A DNA stretch of 64,000 bases. It comes from Hyphomicrobiales bacterium. GTDB taxonomy: Bacteria; Pseudomonadota; Alphaproteobacteria; Rhizobiales; Rhizobiaceae. The translations under genes were made by a program, and so were the position numbers. Below are positions 1 through 8,801 of the stretch, piece after piece. Under the pieces are notes generated by a model. That model did not search any database. It was not told the DNA's origin and saw nothing but the letters and a program-made list of their open reading frames with translations. Each line of letters opens with the position of its first letter. Positions within the stretch are counted from its first letter, which is position 1. The stretch spans positions 29,534-93,533 of the forward strand of contig UCMT01000011.1 of assembly GCA_900473795.1 (NCBI GenBank), given 5' to 3'.

Positions 1-1608
1 CCCGACCGGAAGGCCGATTTCGACACGCTGAAGACTGATTTGGACGCGGTGCGAGCAACGACATTGCCAATCACGAAAGCATCCATGGCGAGCGATAACG
101 CCACGGCCCTGCAACTATCCTTTAACAGTTTCAAGCCGGCAAGACTGAAGTTCGATGGTGAGGTTACCAAGCTCTATGAATGGGCGCAGGCGGAGCTGCA
201 GCGGAAAAACGACGCGGCTAGCGACGTGACCAACGCAACAATCACCACCAGCTACGTCGTTCTGGCGATCGGCGCCATCTTCTCGCTTGCGCTGGGGGCG
301 CTCATAACCTTGAGTCAGGTCGTGCGGCCGGTCCGGCGTCTGACCGAAACAATGGGGGCTCTGGCGGGCGGCAACCTGACGGTCGACATCCCCGGTGCGG
401 CCCGCGCTGATGAGATTGGCGAGATGGCGGCGGCCGTCGAGGTGTTCCGCGCCAATGCCCTCGCCAACAAACGGCTGGAAGAAGAAGCTGAGGCCAGCCG
501 CAACATGTCGGCGGAGGAGGCTAACCGCAAAGCCGAAACAGAGCGCCAGCGCGCCGAAGAGATGGCTCAGGCCACCACGGGCCTGGCGAATGGTCTCAAG
601 CATCTGTCCAGCGGCGATCTATCGTTCCAACTGGTCGATCGTTTCGCCCCGGACTTCGAAAGCCTGAGAGCCGATTTCAATGCAGCGGTCGTGCAGCTTG
701 CCGATACGCTTCGTTCGGTCGCGAAAACAACAGAGCAGATCGACAATGGCACGCGCGAGATAAGCCACAGTGCAGCGGATCTTTCCAAGCGTACCGAGCA
801 GCAAGCTGCCTCGCTCGAGGAGACGGCGGCTGCACTGGATCAGATCACCGCCAACGTCGCGAACTCGACCAAGCGTGCCGAAGAGGCGCGGGCCGTCGCT
901 GTTCAGGCAAACGAGAGCGCGACCCGGTCCGGTCAGGTCGTGGCGAATGCCGTACAAGCGATGCAGAAAATCGAACAGTCGTCAAACCAAGTTGCGAACA
1001 TCATCGGCGTGATCGACGAGATTGCCTTCCAGACCAACCTTCTGGCGCTGAACGCTGGCGTCGAAGCCGCGCGTGCGGGCGACGCCGGCAAGGGCTTTGC
1101 CGTCGTTGCCCAGGAAGTGCGCGAACTGGCGCAGCGTTCCGCCCAGGCCGCAAAGGAGATCAAGGATTTGATCCGCACCTCGTCAGTTGAAGTGGCAAGT
1201 GGTGTTGAGCTCGTCAGCGAAACCGGCCGGTCGCTTCAAACCATCGACGGTTACATCGTGACGATGAACCAGCACATGGATGCGATCGCCACGTCCGCCA
1301 AAGAGCAATCTGTCGGGCTGTCGGAGGTCAATACCGCGGTCAACCAGATGGATCAGGTCACGCAACAGAATGCGGCAATGGCCGAACAGAGCAATGCGGC
1401 CGGCGCCACGTTGGCAACCGAAGCAGGCCGCCTGCGCGAACTGATCGGTCAGTTCCAGCTGGGGAACACAATCCGGCAAACGTCGGCAGTGGCAGCCGTC
1501 GGTCGGCATCACGATCCCGTCCCTTCACCGGCACGTCAGATTGCCGGCAAGGTGGCAAGAGCATTCAACGGAAATGCCGCCATCAAGGAAAGCTGGGAAG
1601 AGTTTTGA
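1..1608 (+). CDS. Methyl-accepting chemotaxis protein, 5' end cut by the window
   Basis: Chemoreceptor that signals through CheA/CheW. The frame is open from base 1, so the true start lies upstream; 535 codons are visible. A single membrane segment (nt about 244-320) is followed by a HAMP domain, a helical linker, a second HAMP-like segment (about nt 590-700) and the cytoplasmic signalling hairpin, whose conserved tip ([14 protein letters not shown], about nt 1018-1060) is intact. The last residues are SWEEF, resembling the C-terminal xWxxF tether that recruits CheR/CheB in enterobacterial receptors. The ligand cannot be read because most of the sensor domain is outside the window. Family call is secure. 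Confidence 0.95.
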   Translation, partial: PDRKADFDTLKTDLDAVRATTLPITKASMASDNATALQLSFNSFKPARLKFDGEVTKLYEWAQAELQRKNDAASDVTNATITTSYVVLAIGAIFSLALGALITLSQVVRPVRRLTETMGALAGGNLTVDIPGAARADEIGEMAAAVEVFRANALANKRLEEEAEASRNMSAEEANRKAETERQRAEEMAQATTGLANGLKHLSSGDLSFQLVDRFAPDFESLRADFNAAVVQLADTLRSVAKTTEQIDNGTREISHSAADLSKRTEQQAASLEETAAALDQITANVANSTKRAEEARAVAVQANESATRSGQVVANAVQAMQKIEQSSNQVANIIGVIDEIAFQTNLLALNAGVEAARAGDAGKGFAVVAQEVRELAQRSAQAAKEIKDLIRTSSVEVASGVELVSETGRSLQTIDGYIVTMNQHMDAIATSAKEQSVGLSEVNTAVNQMDQVTQQNAAMAEQSNAAGATLATEAGRLRELIGQFQLGNTIRQTSAVAAVGRHHDPVPSPARQIAGKVARAFNGNAAIKESWEEF

Positions 1609-1714
1609 TGAAAACCGCAACCCAGGACCTTGGCCGAAACGCTGGGGCTCATCGCGTTCCACTCCGGCGGTCAGCAGTTCTGGGTTAAGACCACTTCGGT
1701 CCGGAAAAATACGG

Positions 1715-1745
1715 AGAGGGGCAGCGGCGATGCCGCTGCCCCTCT
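1715..1745 (+). terminator. Stem-loop after the chemoreceptor gene
   Basis: A 13-bp perfect inverted repeat (AGAGGGGCAGCGG against its complement, loop cgatg) lies about 105 bp after the stop codon. There is no T-tract after it, so it is a transcript-end hairpin by inference. The rest of 1609-1843 shows nothing else. Confidence 0.45.
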
Positions 1746-1843
1746 GGCGCATCCGGCGTCTCGGGGCGGCCAGCGCCAGCGTCGCCATCGGTGCACATCG
1801 GCCAATGCCGGATCAGACGCCCGCGCAACAAAGGATCGCGTCG

Positions 1844-2281
1844 TTAGAGTTCGTTGCCGTTGTCATCGCTGATGACACCACCAAGTTTGCTGCGCAGTTT
1901 CCGCAACACGTCCAAGACGAATCCGTCTTCGTTGAAATGGCGGCCGCTTAGGTCAACCTGGATGCAAAACGCCTGACTGGCAGCGTCCAAATTGAAATAT
2001 GCAATCGGGTCATCGTGTTGCGAGTTCAGCAGCCATGGGTCTGCACCGCTTGGAAGCATCTCAGAAAGCACATTTCGGACCAGCATTTGCTCGCCCGTTC
2101 CTTCCAAGAAATAGCTCTTCAATTCCAGCCTCCACGATGACCCAGCGTACGATGGAGGTGTTGTTATGAGGTTACGGCCAACAAACGCAACTTCTCGCCG
2201 TTGCGAAATCGACGTGATTATCACCAATCGACATTGGTCCCCGCCCATCAGGTTCAGGTTCGGGCAAGCCTGTTCACTCAT
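1844..2281 (-). CDS. Hypothetical protein, 145 aa
   Basis: Soluble protein of unknown function without signal peptide, membrane segment or motif I recognise. I placed the start at the ATG at 2281 because an AGGA Shine-Dalgarno lies just upstream; a longer reading to 2347 has no better site. Base composition looks less GC-rich than the flanking catabolic genes. It is transcribed towards the chemoreceptor gene and away from the giant repeat gene, with about 160 bp between the two divergent starts. A role as a small accessory or immunity-like protein is possible but only a guess. Confidence 0.55.
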   Translation of the reverse strand: MSEQACPNLNLMGGDQCRLVIITSISQRREVAFVGRNLITTPPSYAGSSWRLELKSYFLEGTGEQMLVRNVLSEMLPSGADPWLLNSQHDDPIAYFNLDAASQAFCIQVDLSGRHFNEDGFVLDVLRKLRSKLGGVISDDNGNEL

Positions 2282-2442
2282 AAATTGTTCCTGTGAGCGG
2301 CAACGCTTGATTTCGATACCCGTCTCTGCGTTAGGGGCAGGTGGCATATGGGCGGCTGTCGAGGATCTGGCTCACATTTTTCCCGGCGGCTGGCGGCCGG
2401 GAAAAGGATCCAAGCGGTGGGATAATACAAAGGGTTTCATTT

Positions 2443-5400
2443 ATGACTTCGACCATTCCTTCGCTCAGCGTCAGCCAGATCCGATCTCTCGCGACGACGG
2501 CAATTGCAGCCTGGACCACCGAAGACATTGCTGCGCTGTCCACAACGCAGATCAAGGCCCTTTCATCGACCCAGGTCGCAGCCCTCGAGACGGAGGACCT
2601 TGCGGCCTTTTCGACGACGCAGATCCGCGCGATATCAGCGGCGGCCATCATCAGCCTAAGCCTGGACCAACTGGCCGTTCTTACGACGGACAAGATCGAA
2701 AGCCTGATAACGACCCAGGTCGCCGCCCTCAGCACCAAGCAGGTCGGCGGGCTGGGTTCGGCGCAGGTCGAAGCCTTGACCTCCTCGCAGGTTGCCGCCT
2801 TGAGCTCGGCGCAGCTCCAGGCTCTGACCACCGATGAAATAGTGACCCTGTCGACGGCCGACATTGCGGCGATCACCTCGACTGCGATAACGGGGCTTTC
2901 CGCCGACAATATTGCGGCGCTCAGTACCGCCCAGGCGGCAGTTCTGAAGACGAGCCAGATCGCGGCGTTGAAGACGACCCAGGTCGCAGCCTTGACATCC
3001 GGGCAGCTCGCGGTGCTGACCACGTCGCAAATCGGCGCCTTGAGTTCGGTACAAATCAAGGTTCTGTCCAGTGACAGCATCGCCGCTCTCTCCACCAGCC
3101 AGATTGCAGCGCTGAGCGCGAAGGCGATCGCGGGACTGACCTCCACGCAGATCGTTGCCTTGTCGACCGATCAGGCGGAGGCCTTGACGTCATCGCAGGT
3201 GGCAGCCCTCAGCGCGACGCAAATTGCCGCTTTGGGCGCCGACGACGTGGTGACTTTTTCGACCGCCGAAATCGCGGCGATTACCTCGGCTGCCATAACC
3301 GGACTGTCCACCGGTAGCATCGCGGCACTCAGCTCTGCCCAAGCGGCGGCCATGAAGACGAGCCAGATCGCGGCGCTGAAGACGAACCATATCGCGGCCC
3401 TGACGTCCGTGCAGGTCGCAGCGCTGACCACATCGCAGATCGGCGCCCTGAGTTCGGCGCAAGTCACGGTGCTGTCCAGCGACCGAATGGCCGCTCTCAC
3501 CACGGACCAGATTGCCGCCCTCAACACCAAGGCGATTTCAGGCCTGACCTCTGCGCAGATCGGCGCCTTGTCGACCGATCAGGCTGCGGCCCTGACGTCT
3601 GCCCTTGTCGCAGCCATGAACTCGACCCAGATCGCTGCACTGGACGCAGACGACATTGCAGCCTTCTCGACGGCCGATATCGCGGCGATCAGCTCGTCTG
3701 CCATAACAGGGCTTTCCACCGACAGTGTTGCTGCCCTCAGCACCGCCCAGGCAGCAGCGCTGAAGACGAGCCAGGTTGCGGTGTTGAAGACGGGCCAGAT
3801 CGTCGCCCTGACGTCCGAGCAGCTTGCAGCGCTGACCACCTCGCAGTTCAGCGCCCTGACTTCGGCGCAAGTTAAGGTTCTCTCGAGCGACAGTATCGCG
3901 GCTCTCTCCACCGGCCAGGTCGCCGCCCTGAGCACGAAGGCGGTCACGGGTTTGACATCGACGCAGGTCGATGCCTTGTCCATCGACCAGGTCGAGGCTC
4001 TGACATCATCCCAGGTTGCGAGCCTCAGCTCGACGCAGATTTCCGTCTTGAGCGCGGCAGATCTGGCAACCTTCTCGACAGCCGACATCGCGGCGATCAG
4101 TTCGTCTGCCATAACGGGACTTTCCACCGGGAATATCGCAGCACTCAGCCCCGAACAGACGGTAGCCCTGAAGACGGGTCAGATCGTGGCGTTGAAGACA
4201 AGCCAGATCGCTGCGTTGACGTCGGAGCAGATTGCAGCCCTGACCACGTCGCAATTCAGTGCCCTCAGTTCGCTACAGGTCACGGCCCTGTCGAGCGACA
4301 GCATCGCGTCGCTCGACACTGACCAGATTGCTGCCCTGAGCACCAAGGCGATTGCGGGTCTTTCCTCCACGCAGATCGATGCCTTGTCCACCGCGCAGGT
4401 CGAGGCTTTGAGCTCGTCCCAGGTGGCGCACCTCAGCGCGACGCAGATTGGCGCTTTGAGCGCGGCAGACTTGGCGACCTTCTCGACGTCCGAGGTGGCG
4501 GCGATCACCTCGACCGCCCTGTCTGGACTATCCAGCGACACTATCGCGGCCCTCAGCACCGAGCAGGCTGCGGCCATGAAGACGAGCCAGATCGCGGCGC
4601 TGAAGACCAGCCTTGTCGCAGCCCTGACATCAGAGCAGATCGCGGCCCTGACCACGTTGCAGGTCTCCGCCCTGAGTTCGGCACAAATAGCGGTCCTGCC
4701 CAACGACAGCATCGGTGCTCTCGCCACGGACCAGATTGCCGCCCTGAGCACCAAGGCGATCGCAGGTTTGACCGCGACGCAGATCAACGCCTTTTCCACC
4801 GACCAGGCTGCGGCTCTGACCTCTGCGCTTGTCGGCGCCATGAGCTCGACCCAGATCGCTGCACTCTCCTCCGATGACATTGCGACCTTCTCGACGGCCG
4901 ACATAGCAGCAATCAGCGCGACGGCCCTGTCCGGACTTTCGACCAGCAACATCGCAATACTCAGTGCTGACCAGGCGGCGGCCTTGACGGCAAGCCAGGT
5001 GGCAGCGCTGTCTTCCAGCCAGATCGCGGCACTGACGAGCGACCAGATCGCCGCGCTGACCACGGCGCAGTTCGGCGCCCTGGGTTCGGCGCAGATCGCG
5101 GCTCTGTCCAACGACAACATCGCCGCGCTCGCCACGGAGCAGATCGCCGCCCTCAGCACAAAGGCAGTCGCGGGCCTGAGCTCCGCGCATATGGGCGCCT
5201 TGTCCACCGAACAGATCGAGGCTTTGACATCGACGCAGGTTGCGAGCCTCAGCTCGACGCAAATTGCCGCTTTGGGCACAGAAGATCTGGCGACTTTCTC
5301 GACCGCCGACATCGCGGCGATCACCTCATCTGCTCTATCCGGGCTTTCCACCGGCAATATCGCCGCCCTCAGCGCTGAGCAGGCGGCCGCCCTGACGACA

Positions 5401-7497
5401 AGCCAGATGGCGGCTCTGGCCTCCAACCAGATCGCCTCGCTGACGTCCGGGCAGATCGCGGCGCTGACGACGTCGCAGATCGGTGCATTGAGCTCGACTG
5501 CAATATCGGGGCTGTCCACGGCCAACATCGCAGCACTTTCCGGCGACCAGATCGCCGCGTTGAGCACACAGGCGGTCGCAGGCTTGACGACCACGCAGAT
5601 CGAGGCCCTGAGCACCGATCAGCTCGGCGTCCTGTCCTCGGCGCAAATCGGAGCGCTCGGCAAGGCGCAGATTGCCGTTCTGAGCGCCGAGGATCTGGCA
5701 ATCTTTTCCAGTGACGAGATCGCGGCGATCAGCTCGTCTGCCATATCCGGATTGTCCGTCAGCAACATTGCAGCACTCAGCCCCGATCAGGCCGCAGCCC
5801 TGACGACGGCCCAGTTGGCAGCGCTGTCCTCCAGCCAGATCGGGGCGCTGGATTCCAGCCAGATCGCCAGCTTGACCACGTCGCAGATCGCCGCCTTGAG
5901 CTCCGCGCAGGTCACGGCCCTGTCTCACGACGGCGTCGCCGCCCTTACCACGAACCAGATTGTCGCCCTGAGCACCACGGCGGTTGGCGGTTTGACCTCC
6001 GCCCAGATCGATGCCTTGTCCACCGCACAGGTCGAAGCTCTGTCATCCTCTCAGGTGGCGGGCCTCGGCTCGACGCAAATCGCCGCTTTGAGCACGGCAG
6101 ATCTCGCTACCTTCTCGACCTCCGAGATCGCGGCGATCAGCTCGTCTGCCCTATCCGGACTTTCCACCGGCAATATTGCGACCCTCAGCTCCGATCAGAT
6201 TGCAGCCCTGACGGCAAGCCAGGTGGCTGCGTTGTCGTCCGGGCAGGTCGCGGCGCTGGGTACCACCCAGCTCGGTAGTTTGACGACGTCGCAGATCGAG
6301 GCGCTGAGTTCGGCGCAGGTCGCCGCGTTGTCCAGTGACAGCATCGGCGCTCTCTCCACGGCCCAGATTGCCGCGCTCAGCACCAAAGCCCTCACGGGTT
6401 TGACCTCCAGGCAGATCGATGCCTTGTCGACCGCACAGGTCGAGGCCTTGACCTCCTCGCAGGTTGCGAGCCTCAGCTCAACGCAAATTGGCGCTCTGAC
6501 CACGGGAGACGTGGCGACCCTCTCGACAGCCGAGATCGCGGCGATCAGCTCGTCTGCCATTTCCGCGCTTTCCACCGGCAATATCGCCGCCCTCAACTCC
6601 GAGCAGATCGCGGCCCTGACGACAAGCCAGGTGGCAGCGTTGTCATCCAGCCAGGTCGAAGCCGCCCAGATCGGCAACTTGACCACATCGCAGATTGGCG
6701 CCCTGAGCTCGACGGCCATATCGGGGCTGTCAACGTCTACGGTCGCTGCGCTCTCCACCTCGCAGATCGGCGCCCTGAGCACAAAGGCGATCGGGGGCTT
6801 GACCTCGGCGCAGATCGCTGCGTTGTCAACCGGCCAGCTCGACTCTCTGTCTTCTACACAGGTTGCCTCATTGGGATCGTCGCAGTTGGCGGCACTCTCG
6901 AGCGAGGACATGGCGACCTTCTCGACCGCCGATATCGCGGCGATCAGCTCGTCTGCCATATCGGGATTGTCCACCAGCAATATCGCGGCCCTCAGCCCCG
7001 AGCAGGCGGCAGCCCTGACGACAAGCCAGATACCGGCGCTGACCTACAATCAGATCAAGGCCCTGAGTTCCAGCCAGATCGTCGACTTGACCACGGAACA
7101 GATCGGCGCCCTGAACGCCATACAACTTGCAGCGCTAAGCACGAGCACGATCGCGGCACTTTCCACCAACCAGATCGCCGCTCTGAACTCGAAGGCGATC
7201 GTCGGTCTGACCACCGCGCAGATCAGCGCCCTGACCACCGAACAGGTGGAGGCGTTGACGGCGTCCCAGGTCGGAGGACTGAGCTCGGCGCAAATCGCGG
7301 CGCTAACCACTGAGGACCTCGCGACCTTCTCGACAAGCGATATCGCGTCGATCAGCACGTCTGCCCTTTTCGGACTGTCGACGGAGGATATTTCGAGCCT
7401 GTCGAGCAACCAGATATACGCCATCACAACGACCCAGATGGAAGCACTGGATGCCGAGCGAATTGCTGCGGTCGTTTCAGCCTACCAGTCGTTCTGA
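2443..7497 (+). CDS. Giant octapeptide-repeat protein, 1684 aa
   Basis: The whole product, from the initiator to seven residues before the end, parses into about 211 octads of consensus [ST][ST]x[Q/D][I/V]x[A/G]L, for example TTSQIGAL. Octads are arranged in super-repeats of 17 (136 residues, 408 bp): the octad STADIAAI or a close variant starts at nt 2851, 3259, 3667, 4075, 4483, 4891, 5299, 5707, 6115, 6523, 6922 and 7330. The start at 2443 is exactly one period before 2851, and AAGGG precedes that ATG. I see no signal peptide, no non-repeat domain, no cysteine and one tryptophan. S/T-x-x-Q resembles a helix capping box, so a solenoid of short helices is conceivable. Alternatives are a surface adhesin or a type I secreted fibre. 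Function unknown. Confidence 0.9.
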   Translation: MTSTIPSLSVSQIRSLATTAIAAWTTEDIAALSTTQIKALSSTQVAALETEDLAAFSTTQIRAISAAAIISLSLDQLAVLTTDKIESLITTQVAALSTKQVGGLGSAQVEALTSSQVAALSSAQLQALTTDEIVTLSTADIAAITSTAITGLSADNIAALSTAQAAVLKTSQIAALKTTQVAALTSGQLAVLTTSQIGALSSVQIKVLSSDSIAALSTSQIAALSAKAIAGLTSTQIVALSTDQAEALTSSQVAALSATQIAALGADDVVTFSTAEIAAITSAAITGLSTGSIAALSSAQAAAMKTSQIAALKTNHIAALTSVQVAALTTSQIGALSSAQVTVLSSDRMAALTTDQIAALNTKAISGLTSAQIGALSTDQAAALTSALVAAMNSTQIAALDADDIAAFSTADIAAISSSAITGLSTDSVAALSTAQAAALKTSQVAVLKTGQIVALTSEQLAALTTSQFSALTSAQVKVLSSDSIAALSTGQVAALSTKAVTGLTSTQVDALSIDQVEALTSSQVASLSSTQISVLSAADLATFSTADIAAISSSAITGLSTGNIAALSPEQTVALKTGQIVALKTSQIAALTSEQIAALTTSQFSALSSLQVTALSSDSIASLDTDQIAALSTKAIAGLSSTQIDALSTAQVEALSSSQVAHLSATQIGALSAADLATFSTSEVAAITSTALSGLSSDTIAALSTEQAAAMKTSQIAALKTSLVAALTSEQIAALTTLQVSALSSAQIAVLPNDSIGALATDQIAALSTKAIAGLTATQINAFSTDQAAALTSALVGAMSSTQIAALSSDDIATFSTADIAAISATALSGLSTSNIAILSADQAAALTASQVAALSSSQIAALTSDQIAALTTAQFGALGSAQIAALSNDNIAALATEQIAALSTKAVAGLSSAHMGALSTEQIEALTSTQVASLSSTQIAALGTEDLATFSTADIAAITSSALSGLSTGNIAALSAEQAAALTTSQMAALASNQIASLTSGQIAALTTSQIGALSSTAISGLSTANIAALSGDQIAALSTQAVAGLTTTQIEALSTDQLGVLSSAQIGALGKAQIAVLSAEDLAIFSSDEIAAISSSAISGLSVSNIAALSPDQAAALTTAQLAALSSSQIGALDSSQIASLTTSQIAALSSAQVTALSHDGVAALTTNQIVALSTTAVGGLTSAQIDALSTAQVEALSSSQVAGLGSTQIAALSTADLATFSTSEIAAISSSALSGLSTGNIATLSSDQIAALTASQVAALSSGQVAALGTTQLGSLTTSQIEALSSAQVAALSSDSIGALSTAQIAALSTKALTGLTSRQIDALSTAQVEALTSSQVASLSSTQIGALTTGDVATLSTAEIAAISSSAISALSTGNIAALNSEQIAALTTSQVAALSSSQVEAAQIGNLTTSQIGALSSTAISGLSTSTVAALSTSQIGALSTKAIGGLTSAQIAALSTGQLDSLSSTQVASLGSSQLAALSSEDMATFSTADIAAISSSAISGLSTSNIAALSPEQAAALTTSQIPALTYNQIKALSSSQIVDLTTEQIGALNAIQLAALSTSTIAALSTNQIAALNSKAIVGLTTAQISALTTEQVEALTASQVGGLSSAQIAALTTEDLATFSTSDIASISTSALFGLSTEDISSLSSNQIYAITTTQMEALDAERIAAVVSAYQSF
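2443..7497 (+). repeat. Tandem 408-bp coding repeats, 12 units plus a part
   Basis: Direct tandem repeats of 408 bp (17 octad codon blocks of 24 bp) fill the gene. All intervals between marker octads are exactly 408 bp except 6523 to 6922, which is 399 bp because an octad near 6655-6665 has lost three codons. Units are diverged at synonymous and some non-synonymous sites, the first unit most strongly. Columns within the unit are distinguishable: an octad starting STKA occurs once per unit, and KTSQ octads fall at fixed positions in the early units. Confidence 0.92.
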
Positions 7498-7535
7498 TGC
7501 TGGACTGCGCGGCGTTGGCCGGATGACGTCCGCGG

Positions 7536-7561
7536 CGTGCGCTTGTTTCGACGAGCGCACG
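7536..7561 (+). terminator. Weak stem-loop after the repeat gene
   Basis: CGTGCGCT pairs with AGCGCACG across a 10-nt loop, 39 bp after the stop codon, without a T-run. It may end the repeat-gene transcript. Confidence 0.3.
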
Positions 7562-7651
7562 GAGCTTTCCGAAAGATCCGGACTTTAGCCAGCGTGCCGG
7601 GCGCAGGCAGACGATAGGAACTGCGGGATTTCAGACGCGGGACGTTTGTAG

Positions 7652-7679
7652 AAAAAAGCCCGCCGTGAGGGCTCGGGCT
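7652..7679 (-). terminator. Rho-independent terminator of the arabinoside operon
   Basis: Read on the minus strand, AGCCCG, an 11-16-nt GC-rich interior and CGGGCT are followed by a run of T (six A on the plus strand at 7652-7657). It sits 27 bp after the stop codon of the ATPase gene, the last gene of the operon. Confidence 0.7.
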
Positions 7680-7705
7680 GTTGAGGCCGGAACCCTCTAC
7701 GGGCA

Positions 7706-8794
7706 TCATCTCAACCGTAGGCCCTGGTCATCAAAGACAAAGCACCTGCCTGCCGTCATCGAAAGCGCGACGGTCGACCCATTCTTTGGGTCAAAATCCG
7801 TGCGGTGCTCAATCGTGATGGTCTGGCCGTCAGCCAGCCTGCAATAAACATAGCGCGTGCTGCCGAGATATTCGCTGAATTCCACGATGGCCGGCATACC
7901 TTGCTCACAGGATTCGGATAGCTGCAGGTGTTCCGGCCGGACGCCGAAGGTGACTGTCGTGTTTCCGGCAAAATTCGCCTGGAGTGCTGGCGCTTCGAGC
8001 GCGGTATCTCCTATGCGGATTCTGTCTCGGTCTACCCATGTGGCCTGCAAAAGATTCATCCGCGGCGAGCCGATAAACCCAGCAACAAAGGTATTGGCCG
8101 GGTCCTCATAGACTTCGCGCGGTGTCCCAACCTGTTCGATACGGCCGTCGCGCAGGATGACGATGCGGTCGGCGAGGGTCATCGCTTCGGTCTGGTCATG
8201 GGTCACGTAGATCATCGTGTTCCCCAGTTCCCGGTGGAGCCGCGCGATCTCGATGCGCATGGAAACACGCAACTCCGCATCAAGGTTGGAAAGCGGCTCG
8301 TCGAAGAGAAAGACGTCCGGCTTTCGCACGATCGCCCGTCCGATCGCCACGCGCTGGCGCTGGCCGCCGGAGAGCTGGCCCGGACGCCTGTCAAGCAGAT
8401 GGGCGATCTTCAGGATGGCGGAAGCCTGGCTGACCCGGCGGTCGATCTCGGCTGCGTCCGTGCGGGACATCGTCAGGCCGAAGGCGAGGTTGTCGCGCAC
8501 ACTCATGTGCGGATAGAGCGCGTAGGACTGGAACACCATCGCGATGCCGCGATCGGAGGGGTCAAGATCGGTCACGTCCCGGCCCTTGATCGCAATCTCC
8601 CCGTCAGTCACCTCCTCGAGCCCGGCGATCATGCGCAACAATGTCGACTTGCCGCACCCCGAGGGCCCCACGAAGATGACGAATTCCCCTTCGTCAATCG
8701 CAAGATCGATGCCGTGGATCACATCGAGGCTGCCGAAGCTCTTGCGCACACCGGTCAGCGCGACGCTCGCGCAGGGCGGTTCTATCGTCATCAT
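7706..8794 (-). CDS. Sugar ABC transporter ATP-binding protein (MalK/UgpC type)
   Basis: Cytoplasmic ATPase that powers the two permeases of this operon. A 362-aa protein with Walker A GPSGCGKST, Q-loop, signature LSGGQ, Walker B LFDEP, switch histidine in THDQTEAM, and a C-terminal TOBE-type regulatory region of about 120 residues, typical of the carbohydrate (CUT1) subclass. I start it at ATG 8794: AGGAA lies five bases upstream and overlaps the stop of the upstream GH127 gene; 8791 is an alternative. It is the last gene of the operon. Specificity is inferred from the neighbouring GH127 enzyme. Confidence 0.92.
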   Translation of the reverse strand: MMTIEPPCASVALTGVRKSFGSLDVIHGIDLAIDEGEFVIFVGPSGCGKSTLLRMIAGLEEVTDGEIAIKGRDVTDLDPSDRGIAMVFQSYALYPHMSVRDNLAFGLTMSRTDAAEIDRRVSQASAILKIAHLLDRRPGQLSGGQRQRVAIGRAIVRKPDVFLFDEPLSNLDAELRVSMRIEIARLHRELGNTMIYVTHDQTEAMTLADRIVILRDGRIEQVGTPREVYEDPANTFVAGFIGSPRMNLLQATWVDRDRIRIGDTALEAPALQANFAGNTTVTFGVRPEHLQLSESCEQGMPAIVEFSEYLGSTRYVYCRLADGQTITIEHRTDFDPKNGSTVALSMTAGRCFVFDDQGLRLR

Positions 8795-8801
8795 CCGGTT
8801 C

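Noticed and set aside
4179..5615. Long minus-strand open frame (478 codons) and similar ones opposite the repeat gene
   Set aside because: They mirror the 24-bp coding period of the octad gene; repetitive codons lack stops in the complement. No ribosome sites or families.
2443..7497. CRISPR-like or satellite repeat array
   Set aside because: Units are contiguous, coding and 408 bp long; there are no unique spacers of fixed length and no cas genes.
2443..7497. TAL-effector-like repeat
   Set aside because: LTxxQ resembles the start of TALE repeats, but the period is 8 rather than about 34 residues and no base-specifying residues vary in a paired manner.
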